From positions 496,001-560,000 of the forward strand of contig NZ_NWTG01000002.1 in NCBI RefSeq assembly GCF_002532045.1: DNA of 64,000 bases. The letters are read 5' to 3'. Below the pieces are notes generated by a model. The model made no database searches, was not told the origin of the DNA, and saw only the letters and a program-made list of their open reading frames with translations. Shown here piece by piece: positions 55,298 through 64,000 of this stretch. This DNA is from Bradyrhizobium sp. C9. Lineage in GTDB: Bacteria > Pseudomonadota > Alphaproteobacteria > Rhizobiales > Xanthobacteraceae. A program made the position numbers and the translations under genes. Numbering within the stretch: the first letter of the stretch is position 1; every line of letters begins with the position of its first letter.

Positions 55298-57702
55298 AGT
55301 TCACCCTCTCCTGGCTGAAGGAACATCTCGAGACCGACGAGCCGCTCGACAAGCTCGCCGACAAGCTCACCATGATCGGGCTTGAGGTCGAGAACATCGA
55401 GGACAAGGCGAAGCAGCTCGCGCCGTTCACCATCGCGCGCGTGATCTCGGCCGAGCAGCATCCGAATGCCGACCGGCTGCGCGTCTGCATGGTCGACACC
55501 GGCGACGGCGGTGCGCCGGTGCAGGTGGTGTGCGGTGCGCCGAATGCGCGGGCAGGGCTGATCAGCGTGTTCTCGCCGCCCGGCACCTACATCCCGGGCA
55601 AGGACATCACGCTCGGCATCGGCACCATCCGCGGCGTCGAGAGCCGCGGCATGCTGTGCTCGGCGGCCGAACTGCAGATCTCGGAAGACCACGACGGCAT
55701 CATGGAGCTGCCGGCGGATGCGCCGCTCGGCAAGGGCTATGCCGAATGGGCCGCGCTCGGCGATCCCGTCATCGAGATCAATTTGACGCCGAACCGGCAG
55801 GACTGCACCGGCGTGCACGGCATCGCGCGCGATCTGTCCGCCGCCGACATGGGCAAGTTCAAGGACCCGGGCATCAAGCAAATCAAAGGCGAATTCCCCT
55901 GCCCGGTTCAGGTCAAGGTGGAAGACGCCGCGCTGTGTCCGGGCTTCGCGCTGCGCCTGGTGCGCGGCGTCAAGAACGGGCCGTCGCCGGAATGGCTGCA
56001 GAAGCGGCTGACCTCGATCGGCCTGCGCCCGATCAACGCGCTGGTCGACATCACCAACTTCATGACCTACGACCGCGCGCGGCCGCTGCACGTGTTCGAC
56101 GCGAAGAAGGTGACGGGTAATCTCACCGTCCGCCGCGCCAAAGACGGCGAGACCCTGCTCGCGCTCGACGGCCGCACCTACACGCTCGACAGCAATGTCT
56201 GCGTGATTGCCGATGAGCACGGCGTCGAATCGCTGGCCGGCATCATGGGCGGCGAAGCCTCGGGCTGCGACGACAACACCACCGACGTGCTGATCGAATC
56301 GGCGCTGTGGAACGAGATCAACATCGCCCAGACCGGCCGCAAGCTCGGCATCAATTCGGACGCCCGCTACCGCTTCGAGCGCGGCGTCGATCCGGCCTTC
56401 ATGGTGCCCGGGCTCGAGCTCGCGACCAAGCTGGTGCTGGAGCTGTGCGGTGGCACGCCGTCCGAGGACGTCGTGGTCGGCAAGCAGTTCGGCGAGGATC
56501 GCGTCATCGATTTCCCGCTCGCCGAGGTCAAGCGTCTCGCCGGCATCGAGGTGCCGCTGGTCGAGGTGAAGCTGATCCTGACCCGGCTCGGCTTCATGCT
56601 GGCCGGCACCGGCCCCGTCGTGAAGGTCGCCGTTCCGTCCTGGCGCACCGATGTGCAGGGCAAGGCCGACATCGTCGAGGAGATCGTGCGTATCGTCGGC
56701 GTCGACAAGGTGCCGATGACGCCGTTCGAGCGTGGCGAGGAGCCGCGCAAGCCGGTGCTGACGCCGATGCAGCAACGCACCCGCCGCGCCAAGCGCGCGC
56801 TGGGCGTCCGCGGCCTGGTAGAGGCCGTGACCTGGTCGTTCATCACCAATGACGCGGCAAAACTGTTCGGCGGCGGCCAGAGCGAACTCGTGCTCGCCAA
56901 CCCGATCGCGGCCGATCTCTCCGACATGCGGCCGAGCCTGCTGCCCGGCCTCGTCGGGGCGGCTCAAGCCAACATCAACCGCGGCTATCCCGATGTCGCG
57001 CTATTCGAGGTCGGCCAGGTGTTCCGCGGCGACCGGCCGGAGGATCAGCTCGTCGCTGCTTCGGGCGTACGCCATGGCTACGCTTCGTCGAAGGGGATCG
57101 GGCGGCACTGGACCGGCTCGACGACGGCCGATGCGATGGATGCCAAGGCCGACGCCTTCGCCGTGCTGGCAGCCGCCGGCGCACCGATGCAGGCGCTGCA
57201 GATCGTGCCGGGCGGTCCCGCCTGGCTGCATCCGGGACGTTCCGGCACCATCCAGATCGGCCCACAGAACGTGCTCGGCTATTTCGGCGAACTGCATCCC
57301 CGCGTAGCCGAGGCGCTCGGCGCCGACGGTCCGATGATCGTGTTCGAGGTGATCCTCGAGCGCATCCCGCAAGGCAAGCAGAGAGCGACGCGCGCCAAGC
57401 CGGTGCAGGAGCTCTCGGCGTTCCAGCCGGTGTCGCGCGACTTCGCCTTCATCGTCGACCGCAGCGTCAAGGCCGGCGACATCGTCCGCGCGGCGCAGAA
57501 TGTCGACAAGAAGCTGATCACCGACGTGACCGTGTTCGACGTCTACGAAGGCAAGGGCATCGATCCCGACAAGAAGTCGATCGCAATCGCCGTGACGATC
57601 CAGCCGCGCGAGAAAACGATGACCGACCAGGAGATCGACGCCGTCGCCGGCAAGGTCGTCGCCGAGGTTACGAAGAGGACCGGTGGCACGCTGCGGGCGT
57701 GA
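55294..57702 (+). CDS. pheT: Phenylalanine-tRNA ligase beta subunit
   Basis: PheT edits mischarged Tyr-tRNA-Phe and holds tRNA. The 802-residue product shows the N-terminal tRNA-binding OB domain ([37 protein letters not shown]), the B3/B4 editing domain ([24 protein letters not shown], [20 protein letters not shown]), the B5 domain, and a C-terminal FDX-ACB domain ([20 protein letters not shown]). The start overlaps the DUF559 stop, so its translation is probably coupled to that gene rather than to pheS. Confidence 0.97.
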   Translation: MKFTLSWLKEHLETDEPLDKLADKLTMIGLEVENIEDKAKQLAPFTIARVISAEQHPNADRLRVCMVDTGDGGAPVQVVCGAPNARAGLISVFSPPGTYIPGKDITLGIGTIRGVESRGMLCSAAELQISEDHDGIMELPADAPLGKGYAEWAALGDPVIEINLTPNRQDCTGVHGIARDLSAADMGKFKDPGIKQIKGEFPCPVQVKVEDAALCPGFALRLVRGVKNGPSPEWLQKRLTSIGLRPINALVDITNFMTYDRARPLHVFDAKKVTGNLTVRRAKDGETLLALDGRTYTLDSNVCVIADEHGVESLAGIMGGEASGCDDNTTDVLIESALWNEINIAQTGRKLGINSDARYRFERGVDPAFMVPGLELATKLVLELCGGTPSEDVVVGKQFGEDRVIDFPLAEVKRLAGIEVPLVEVKLILTRLGFMLAGTGPVVKVAVPSWRTDVQGKADIVEEIVRIVGVDKVPMTPFERGEEPRKPVLTPMQQRTRRAKRALGVRGLVEAVTWSFITNDAAKLFGGGQSELVLANPIAADLSDMRPSLLPGLVGAAQANINRGYPDVALFEVGQVFRGDRPEDQLVAASGVRHGYASSKGIGRHWTGSTTADAMDAKADAFAVLAAAGAPMQALQIVPGGPAWLHPGRSGTIQIGPQNVLGYFGELHPRVAEALGADGPMIVFEVILERIPQGKQRATRAKPVQELSAFQPVSRDFAFIVDRSVKAGDIVRAAQNVDKKLITDVTVFDVYEGKGIDPDKKSIAIAVTIQPREKTMTDQEIDAVAGKVVAEVTKRTGGTLRA

Positions 57703-57726
57703 GCTGACGCGGGTGACGGATTGCTC

Positions 57727-57868
57727 CCTCGCCACGCTCTTGCGGGGAGAGGGTTGGGGTGAGGGGCTTTCTCCACGTGTACGGTGATAGTTGCTTTTGC
57801 GGAGACCCCCCTCATCCGAAATTCAAGCTGTGCCTGAATTTCGACCTCTCCCCGCAAGCGGGGCGAGG
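57727..57868. repeat. Composite palindromic repeat after pheT
   Basis: Outer arms CCTCGCC...TGCGGGGAGAGG (57727-57753) and CCTCTCCCCGCAAGCGGGGC (57845-57868, extending to GAGG) are inverted with one mismatch and one indel. Inside is a perfect 9-bp hairpin CGAAATTCA/TGAATTTCG (57817-57843). The right half also has a CCCCGC/GCGGGG dyad. It separates pheT from the tauE pseudogene. Confidence 0.78.
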
Positions 57869-57883
57869 TAAGAGACGCTCCTC

Positions 57884-58659
57884 ATGACCTCCCTCTCCCT
57901 CCTTCCCTCCGACATCTCGACCAGCATCGCGCTTGCGATCTGCGCGATCGCCTTCGTGTCGGGCACGGCGCGCGGCTTTCGGGCTTCGGGTCGGCGCTGA
58001 TCTTCATGCCGCTGGCGAGCAGCGTCGCGGCGCCGCGGCTGGTGGCGGCGCTGCTGCTCATCATCGATTTCGTCGCCGCGACGCCGCTGCTGCCGAACGC
58101 CTGGACCCATGCTGATCGCAAGGCGACCGCGGTGATGGTCGCCGGCGCGCTGGTCGGCGTTCCCATCGGCACCTATTTCCTGACCGTGCTCGAGCCGGTG
58201 ACGACGCGCTGGATCATCTCCTGCTTCGTCGCGGCGCTGCTCGTGCTGCTGCTGTCCGGCTGGCGCTACCACGGCAAGGATCACGCCGCGCTCTCGATTG
58301 GCGTCGGCGGCCTGTCCGGTTTCTGCAGCGGGCTCGCGCAGACCGGCGGCCCGCCGATCGTCGCCTACTGGCTGGGACGCCCGATCTCCTCGGTGATCTC
58401 GCGCGCCAACATCGTGCTGTTCTTCGGCGCCTCGGATTTCTTCTCGCTGGTCAGCTACTGGTTCACCGGATTGATCACGATCGAATCGATCAAGTTCTCG
58501 CTGATCGTCGGCCCGATCTACGGTATCGGCGTCTGGTTCGGCGCGTCGCTGTTCGGCAAGGCAAGCGAACAGGTGTTTCGCGCGATCTGCTACGCGCTGA
58601 TTGCAGCGGCCGTCATCGTCGGCCTGCCGGCGCTTGATGGCATTTTGCGCGACGGCTAG
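57884..58659 (+). pseudogene. Frameshifted sulfite exporter TauE/SafE family permease
   Basis: TauE/SafE proteins are membrane carriers proposed to export sulfite or sulfoacetate. The gene starts at 57884 (MTSLSLLPSDISTSIALAIC) and reads to SGTARGF, then shifts: TTT at 57977-57979 should be TTTT to continue SGFGSALIFMPLASS in the downstream frame. As it stands the first frame stops after ASGRR. The rest (58006-58659, 217 residues) is intact with seven or so helices, including GLAQTGGPPIVAYWLGRPIS. With the missing base it would be about 258 residues. Either a recent mutation or an assembly error. Confidence 0.85.
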
Positions 58660-58694
58660 GGTCGCGTTCAGAACAAGAACGAGGGAGGAACATC

Positions 58695-59639
58695 ATGATC
58701 GATCGCCGCAATGCATTGAAACTGGCGCTCGGCAGCGCTGCACTGCTCGCAGCGCCCAGCGTACGCGCGCAGGGCACGAAGCCGCGCACACGCATTGTGT
58801 TCCTCGGCACCAAGGGCGGACCGCGGGTCGGCATCGGCGCCTCTAGCCCCGCCAATCTCGTCGTCGTCAACGACACGCCGTTCGTGATCGATTGCGGCAT
58901 GGGCGTCAGCCGGCAGCTGGTCAATGCCGGCGTGCCGATCCCGTCCGTGAAGTACATCTTCATCAGCCATCACCATTCCGATCACAATCTGGAATACGGC
59001 AATCTGTTCTACAACGGCTGGGCGGCCGGCCTCTCGACGCCGATCCATTCGTTCGGCCCCAAGGGCATCGAGGCGATGACCAAGGAATACTGGGAGCTGA
59101 ACAAGTTCGACGTCGAGACCCGGATTGCGGATGAAGGCCGGCCCGACCCGCGCAAGCTGCTGATCGCCAAAGACATCACCGACGACGGCGTGGTGCTGAA
59201 GACGCCCGATGTCACCGTCACCGCGTTCCGCACGCCGCATCCGCCCATCGTCGACAATTTCGCCTACAAGTTCGAGACCCCGGACGGCACGATCGTGTTC
59301 TCCAGCGACACCGCCTACAATCCGAAGCTTGCCGAGTTCGCCAAGAGCGCCGACGTGCTGGTGCACGAATGCCTGTACATTCCGGCGGTCGATCGCCTCG
59401 TCGCAAAGACCAAGAACGGCGCGACCCTGAAGAAGCATTTGCTCGATAGCCACACCTCGACCGAGGACGTCGGCCGCATCGCAGCCACCGCCGGCGTGAA
59501 GACGTTGGTGCTGAGCCATTTCGTCCCCGGCGACGACCCTGATGTCACCGACGACGACTGGACCAGGGACGTGAAGACGAATTTCAAGGGCCGCATCGTG
59601 GTCGCCAAGGACCTGATGGAGCTGAAGCTGCCGGTGTGA
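58695..59639 (+). CDS. Metallo-beta-lactamase-fold hydrolase, Tat-exported
   Basis: The 314-residue protein has a Tat-like signal peptide (MIDRRNALKLALGSAALLAA to VRAQ, twin Arg at 4-5). The MBL metal motif is SHHHSDH (H-x-H-x-D-H, about residues 95-101), later SSDTAYNP and LSHFVPGD supply further ligands. The fold resembles RNase Z-like/arylsulfatase-type MBLs. Substrate unknown. GGAGGA precedes the ATG. It follows the tauE pseudogene by 35 bases. Confidence 0.9.
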   Translation: MIDRRNALKLALGSAALLAAPSVRAQGTKPRTRIVFLGTKGGPRVGIGASSPANLVVVNDTPFVIDCGMGVSRQLVNAGVPIPSVKYIFISHHHSDHNLEYGNLFYNGWAAGLSTPIHSFGPKGIEAMTKEYWELNKFDVETRIADEGRPDPRKLLIAKDITDDGVVLKTPDVTVTAFRTPHPPIVDNFAYKFETPDGTIVFSSDTAYNPKLAEFAKSADVLVHECLYIPAVDRLVAKTKNGATLKKHLLDSHTSTEDVGRIAATAGVKTLVLSHFVPGDDPDVTDDDWTRDVKTNFKGRIVVAKDLMELKLPV

Positions 59640-59683
59640 GGCGGCACGACGCGGGGGCCACATCTCACTCCGACGACACGACC

Positions 59684-59718
59684 CTGTGGTTATGGGTCCC
59701 GGCTTTCGCCGGGACGAC
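59684..59718. repeat. Single arm of the 46-kb inverted repeat
   Basis: CTGTGGTTATGGGTCCCGGC followed by TTTCGCCGGGACGAC repeats the right arm found at 46109-46143 with only one or two changes. It contains a GTCCCGGC/GCCGGGAC dyad. It lies between convergent genes. Confidence 0.78.
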
Positions 59719-59780
59719 AGCTGTTATGCAGCAGCTCTTTGCCGATACATCCAGTAGCGCGGCCTGATCTCACCCGACCA

Positions 59781-61193
59781 TCAATTCATCGGCTCGGCGG
59801 AGCGCGCCCGCGAGCGGCGCTTGTGTTTTGCGGCGGGCGCTGCGGGCTCCGGCGTCGCATCCTTCGCCCCTCCGATCCTGCGCAGCGCGGCGTCGGCGGC
59901 GCGCTCGCCGCTTTCCCAGGCGCCGTCGACCGTGCCCCACAGCGTCTCGTGGGTGGCCTCGCCCGCGAGATACATCGCGCCGATCGGCTCGGACAGGACC
60001 CTGCGGGAGAATTGCGCGCCGGGTACTGCCGTCGACATCGCGCCGAGGATGAAGGGCTGTGCATTCCAGCGCGTCGTGCTGGTCTTCTTCACGGCAGCGC
60101 CGACCTCGCTGCCATAGAGCTTGGTCAGCCACTCCACCGCGAAAGCAGTCATCGCCTTCTCGCCTTGTGCGGACAGGTCGCGGCCGAACGAGCCCGCGAC
60201 GTCGATCGTGCACAGCGAGGAGCCCGCGATATTGCCGTAGAGCAGCGCGGTCTTGGTCGAATTGCTCTGCTCGATGATGACGTCATCGCGCGACAGCCCG
60301 AGCGGATTGCCGGGGATCTGCAATGCGATCCGATCGTAGCTGCCGAGGGTCAGCTTGGCGGCGGCGTCGAGCGTGCGCTTCGGGATCTCGGGCGCAAACT
60401 TGATGTTGCCGCTCGCCAGCACGTTGCTCGACACCGTGACGATCGCGGCGCGCGCGGTGATCTTGCCGGATGCCGTCTCGACCACCACGTCGCGGTTGCT
60501 CCACAGGATGCGCTGCGCCGGCGTCGACAGCGCCAATGGCAGCCCGTCGCCGAGTTTTGCGATCAGCGCGCCGAGCCCCTGCCGGCAGGCGATCGCGGTG
60601 TTGCGATCCTGCGCGCGCACCTTGTCGACGGCCGAAAGGTCCTTCAGATCCTTGCCGCTGAAATTGGCGCCGAGCAGGAATTCCGCGGTGCCGGCCCAAT
60701 CGCCGAGATCCTTCGGCATTGCCGCGGCGCAGGCGATATCGGCCTTGCGCGAGGCGTCGTCGATAGCGCGATTGGCGCGCACCAGCGCCGCCAGAAACTC
60801 CTCGGTTTCGCCGGGGCGGGCGTAGCGGCGGCCGATGCGAATCTTCTGGCCCGCGGGCGCCGTGACGATGTCGAGACCTGCGGAGCGCGCCAGCCGGATC
60901 ATCGGATTGGTTTCGGGATTGTGCATCCAGCGCGCACCGCGGTCGAACGGCACGTCGAAGGTCGTAGCATCGGTCTGGCAGCGCCCGCCGATCTGGCCGG
61001 ACGCCTCCACCACGATCACCTTGCGGTGCGCGGCGGCGATCCGCCGCGCCGCGGCAATGCCCGCGGCACCCGCGCCGATCACGACGATGTCGGCCTCGCG
61101 CGGCAGCGGCGCAGCGACAAGGCGGCCACCCAGCACGGGCGCCAGCGCGAGAGCTGCGGACGCCGACAGGAAATCGCGGCGGGTCACTGGCAT
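59781..61193 (-). CDS. FAD-dependent amine oxidase, Tat-exported
   Basis: The 470-residue flavin monoamine oxidase family protein has a Tat signal (MPVTRRDFLSASAALALAPV) and the FAD motif VVIGAGAAGIAAARRIAAAH with VVEASGQIGGRCQTD. FDRGARWMH and the C-terminal AMYLAGEATHETLWGTVDGA, which contacts the flavin, are also present. The substrate may be a polyamine or other amine. A basic tail (KHKRRSRARSAEPMN) is odd for a periplasmic protein. It is convergent with the MBL gene. Confidence 0.9.
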   Translation of the reverse strand: MPVTRRDFLSASAALALAPVLGGRLVAAPLPREADIVVIGAGAAGIAAARRIAAAHRKVIVVEASGQIGGRCQTDATTFDVPFDRGARWMHNPETNPMIRLARSAGLDIVTAPAGQKIRIGRRYARPGETEEFLAALVRANRAIDDASRKADIACAAAMPKDLGDWAGTAEFLLGANFSGKDLKDLSAVDKVRAQDRNTAIACRQGLGALIAKLGDGLPLALSTPAQRILWSNRDVVVETASGKITARAAIVTVSSNVLASGNIKFAPEIPKRTLDAAAKLTLGSYDRIALQIPGNPLGLSRDDVIIEQSNSTKTALLYGNIAGSSLCTIDVAGSFGRDLSAQGEKAMTAFAVEWLTKLYGSEVGAAVKKTSTTRWNAQPFILGAMSTAVPGAQFSRRVLSEPIGAMYLAGEATHETLWGTVDGAWESGERAADAALRRIGGAKDATPEPAAPAAKHKRRSRARSAEPMN

Positions 61194-61391
61194 GACATAG
61201 CTTCTGGCATGGTTTCCGGGGACTTGCGGAGAATGGGAACGCTTCGCGAACTGTGCCGCATCTCACCGACCGCAGCAACCATCATGGTAAATCAATCATG
61301 ATTGATCCGCCGATGGCATGAACTAAATTGCAACGGCTTGCGACCATGATTAAGTGAACACAAGCGGTCGTAGAACCGCTGGGGGGAATCC

Positions 61392-62273
61392 ATGGGCGTA
61401 GTGCTCGATACCGTCGGTAAATGGATCGCGGGGTACCTGTCGAAGGAAGTGCCCGGCTACGAGCCGTTCACGCCGAGCGACCCGGACCATCTGCGGAGCA
61501 TCATGCAGCCCGGCGATGTGCTGCTGGTCGAGGGCAACAACCGGATTTCCGGCATCATCAAATACCTCACGCAGTCGACCTGGTCGCATGCCGCGCTGTT
61601 CGTCGGACCGATCGACGGCGCATTCGAGCCTGACGGCGAACAGCATGTGCTGATCGAGGCCAATATCGGCGAAGGCGTGACCTCGGCGCCGCTGTCGAAA
61701 TACCTGTCCTATCACACCCGCCTTTGCCGGCCGGTCGGGCTGTCCTTCGAGGACCGCACCACGGTGTGCCGCTACGCCATCAACCGCATCGGCTTCGGCT
61801 ACGACACCAAGAACATCGTCGATCTCGCGCGCTATCTGTTTCCGCTGCCGATCCCGCAGCGCTGGCGGCGCCGGATGATCGCGTTCGGCTCCGGCGATCC
61901 GACCAAGATCATCTGCTCGGCGCTGATCGCGCAGGCGTTCGACGCCGTGCGCTATCCGATCCTGCCCAAGATCACGCGCGCCGCCAGCCGCAAGGCGCGC
62001 CGCGAGATCCTGCACATCCGCGATTCCTCGCTGTACATGCCGCGCGACTTCGACATCTCGCCCTATTTCGAAGTCGTCAAACCCACCATCGTGCACGGTT
62101 TCGACTACACGGCCCTGCACTGGGCCGACAAGCAGAAGCCGCTCCAGGAGGTAGCCGGCGAATTCAGTGTGTTTCCAGAGCACAAGTCGCCGCCGCTTGT
62201 TCCTGAAGCGATTGACGAAGAGACGGCGCTTCCGGCTGCGGAAATGACCGCGGCAGAGACCGCGCCGGTGTGA
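61392..62273 (+). CDS. Permuted NlpC/P60-like cysteine hydrolase (YiiX/YaeF type)
   Basis: The 293-residue protein has the circularly permuted papain-like arrangement. The catalytic His lies first, in STWSHAALFVGPID (about residue 66), with an acidic residue in VLIEANIGEG, and the Cys comes later in KIICSALIAQAFDAV. LMQPGDVLLVEG-type LRSIMQPGDVLLVEGNNRIS precedes it. Relatives act on lipids or peptidoglycan. No signal peptide is evident, so it is probably cytoplasmic or peripheral. GGGGGGAATCC precedes the ATG. Confidence 0.83.
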   Translation: MGVVLDTVGKWIAGYLSKEVPGYEPFTPSDPDHLRSIMQPGDVLLVEGNNRISGIIKYLTQSTWSHAALFVGPIDGAFEPDGEQHVLIEANIGEGVTSAPLSKYLSYHTRLCRPVGLSFEDRTTVCRYAINRIGFGYDTKNIVDLARYLFPLPIPQRWRRRMIAFGSGDPTKIICSALIAQAFDAVRYPILPKITRAASRKARREILHIRDSSLYMPRDFDISPYFEVVKPTIVHGFDYTALHWADKQKPLQEVAGEFSVFPEHKSPPLVPEAIDEETALPAAEMTAAETAPV

Positions 62274-62367
62274 CAGGCGCAGGCCTCAGGCTCGACATGT
62301 CGAGCGCCGGCCGGCTCGACCACGGTCTGGAATTCGTCTCATCGTCTCCCTCCGCCGTTGAGTTCTC

Positions 62368-62394
62368 GCGCGCGCATCACTAGGGTGCGCGCGC
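62368..62394 (+). terminator. Possible terminator hairpin
   Basis: GCGCGCGCA (62368-62376) pairs with TGCGCGCGC (62386-62394) across a 9-base loop, 95 bases after the hydrolase stop. The T-tract is minimal (TT). Confidence 0.45.
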
Positions 62395-62452
62395 TTCAAG
62401 CCTGCTTTCATTCGGTAGTTTTACGGTGCTTTCGCTTATCAGTTTCTCGGCG

Positions 62453-64000
62453 ATGGCCGCGGCGTCCGACAAGGACCCGGCGCGCTGGCGTCGTCCATTG
62501 ATCAAATGGCTGGAGGGAATCGAGACCGGGTGGTCGATCCCGATTCTGCTCGTGCTCTTTGTCGCGATCTGGACCTCGTATCTCGTCATCGCTTATCTCG
62601 GCGCCGGCCTGCATCCGGACGTGCTCGAAACCTGGACGCTCGGCCGGCATCTCGCATGGGGATACCCCAAGCACCCGCCGTTGATGGGCTGGATCGCGCG
62701 GGGATGGACCGCGATTTTTCCCCTGACCGACTGGTCGCTGCAGCTGATGGCGATGGTCAACGCAGCGGTGGCGCTGTGGGCGGTCGATCTGATCGCTCGC
62801 CGCTTCGTCCGTGGCGAGAAGCGGGCGATCGTGCTGCTGCTGTTGATGCTGCTGCCGGTCTATCAATTCCATGCCCAGCGGTTCAACGCGAACACGGTGC
62901 TGCTGGCAACCTGGCCGCTGGCAACTTACTGCTTCCTGCGTGCGTTCGAGGCGCCGAGGCAGCTCGGCTGGGCGATCGCGGCGGGCGCGGCCTGCGCACT
63001 GGCGATGCTCGGCAAATATTATTCGATCTTCCTGGTCGCAAGCTTCGTGTTCGCTTCCGTGCTGCATCCGGATCGCCGCCGCTACCTGCTGTCGGCGTCG
63101 CCCTGGATCTCGGCACTGGCCGGCATGCTCGTGCTTGGCCCGCATCTGCACTGGCTCGTCACGACAGGAGCAACGACGTTCGACTATGCGCTCGCGCATG
63201 CCGGCGCCGATCATGTCACCGCGCTGTGGGAAGTCGCCTACTTCATCATGGGCCTGATCGCGGCGCTCGCAATCCCCGCGGTCACCTGGGTGTTCATTGC
63301 CGGCCCGCGGCTGGTGCGGCTGCCGGAAGATTTCCGCGCGATGAACCCTGGGCTCCGTCTGCTGCTGCTGGTCGCAATCGGGACCATCCTGTTTCCGCCG
63401 ATCGTCTCGCTTGCGATCGGCACCGACCTGCCCTCGCTCTGGGCAGTGCAGGGCCTCTTCCTGTTTGTGGTCCTGATCGTGTGCGCAACGAGCTACCCGA
63501 TCGAGCGCTTCTACACGGTCAACCTGATCGTCATGGTGGCCGGGATCGCCATTCTCGCGGTCGTCGTCGGCGCACCGATCCACGCCCTCTATCGCAACGC
63601 TTACGGCTATGAAGAGGGCCGCGACTTCTACCACGCGGCTGCGGCGGAGCTCACCGCGCGATGGCGCGACGCGGCCGGGACGCCGCTCGCCTCCGTCAGC
63701 GGCGACGACGCGCTCGCCTTCGCTGCCGCCTTCTACAGCCCGGATCATCCGCGCTATGCCCGGCCATTCGCCTATCAGTACACTTGGGGCTTGCCGCGCA
63801 AGACCACGCTCGACCGCGGCTGGGCCGCATTGTGCTTCGCCGACCAGACGGACTGCCTGAGCTGGATGGAGCGCACGACGTTGCGTGCGACCGACGTCTT
63901 TCGCTCCGAGTTCGATGCCCAAGCGACCCTGCTGGGCAGACACGGCCGGACACGGCGGGTCGTGATGCTGATCGTACCGCCCTATCGCGAGACACCGCCC
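62453..64000 (+). CDS. Glycosyltransferase family 39 (ArnT-like), 5' part
   Basis: A polytopic GT-C glycosyltransferase that would use a lipid-linked sugar. The frame runs from ATG 62453 to the window edge with no stop (516 codons). After a short basic cytoplasmic stretch (RWRRPLIKWLEG) comes helix 1 (WSIPILLVLFVAIWTSYLVI), then the first periplasmic loop with the acidic site LHPDVLETWTLG and the GT39-type WGYPKHPPLMGWIARGW. Some ten more helices follow, then a soluble C-terminal domain. A GTG at 62426 is an alternative start. The acceptor (lipid A, lipid or protein) is unknown. Confidence 0.88.
   Translation, partial: MAAASDKDPARWRRPLIKWLEGIETGWSIPILLVLFVAIWTSYLVIAYLGAGLHPDVLETWTLGRHLAWGYPKHPPLMGWIARGWTAIFPLTDWSLQLMAMVNAAVALWAVDLIARRFVRGEKRAIVLLLLMLLPVYQFHAQRFNANTVLLATWPLATYCFLRAFEAPRQLGWAIAAGAACALAMLGKYYSIFLVASFVFASVLHPDRRRYLLSASPWISALAGMLVLGPHLHWLVTTGATTFDYALAHAGADHVTALWEVAYFIMGLIAALAIPAVTWVFIAGPRLVRLPEDFRAMNPGLRLLLLVAIGTILFPPIVSLAIGTDLPSLWAVQGLFLFVVLIVCATSYPIERFYTVNLIVMVAGIAILAVVVGAPIHALYRNAYGYEEGRDFYHAAAAELTARWRDAAGTPLASVSGDDALAFAAAFYSPDHPRYARPFAYQYTWGLPRKTTLDRGWAALCFADQTDCLSWMERTTLRATDVFRSEFDAQATLLGRHGRTRRVVMLIVPPYRETPP

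Noticed and set aside
55054..56967. A 637-codon - strand frame across pheT
   Set aside because: Antisense shadow of pheT with no family features.
62408..63943. A 511-codon - strand frame at the window end, and a 368-codon + frame (62506-63612)
   Set aside because: Both overlap the open GT39 frame from 62453, which has convincing membrane helices and runs off the window, so it is not seen as a closed frame.

Overview
The window is a high-GC chromosomal segment of an alphaproteobacterium, most probably Bradyrhizobium or a close relative. This rests on gene order (TIGR02300/aroA/cmk/rpsA/sppA/ihfB/lapA/trpFBA/accD/folC beside trxA-addA; lptC/lptA/lptB/rpoN/hpf/ptsN), on a ROSE-type RNA thermometer before an hsp20 gene, and on interspersed palindromic repeats of the kind seen in bradyrhizobia. 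No search was run, so the genus is an inference. Most of the window is core chromosome; there is no prophage, transposase, CRISPR array or rRNA operon.

Layout. 1-15.2 kb: the 3' part of addA and trxA on the + strand face a long - strand run read aroA-cmk-rpsA-sppA-ihfB-lapA-trpF-trpB-trpA-accD-folC-phosphoesterase, with many 4-base stop/start overlaps. 15.3-18.9 kb: a FYDLN-acid protein, tRNA-Ala(GGC), the divergent ohrR/ohr peroxide pair with three palindromic boxes, and a CoA-transferase. 19.2-23.4 kb: a complete glycerol-3-phosphate-type ABC importer (ugpBAEC). 23.5-27.7 kb: ROSE-hsp20-DUF1150, an MHS-type transporter and a run of five tiny - strand genes of unknown function. 27.8-32.4 kb: an acyl-CoA ligase/saccharopine-dehydrogenase-like/SDR operon opposite a TetR regulator with paired operators. 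32.6-40 kb: ptsN, hpf, rpoN, lptB, two tandem lptA copies, lptC and an RNase D, all on the - strand. 40.2-51.3 kb: an autotransporter, an MFS carrier, tRNA-Leu(CAG), an NDUFA9-like protein, uppP, a GST, queG, a thioesterase, an NTF2-like protein and a hydrolase. 51.5-57.7 kb: the translation cluster infC-rpmI-rplT-pheS-(DUF559)-pheT. 57.9-64 kb: a frameshifted TauE/SafE gene, a Tat-exported beta-lactamase-fold hydrolase, a Tat-exported amine oxidase, a permuted NlpC/P60 hydrolase and the 5' part of a GT39 glycosyltransferase.

The most unusual structure is between pheS and pheT. A DUF559 (Vsr/PD-(D/E)XK-like) nuclease gene sits between 47-bp inverted repeats that match at 46 of 47 positions. 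Its reading frame runs through the right repeat and stops in an ATGA overlap with the pheT start. This looks like a mobile or formerly mobile nuclease cassette wired into an essential operon. Other points of note are the RNA thermometer, the two sets of palindromic operators, the lptA duplication, the accD product lacking three of four zinc cysteines, the ATT start of infC, the one-base frameshift in tauE and a 32-residue membrane protein.
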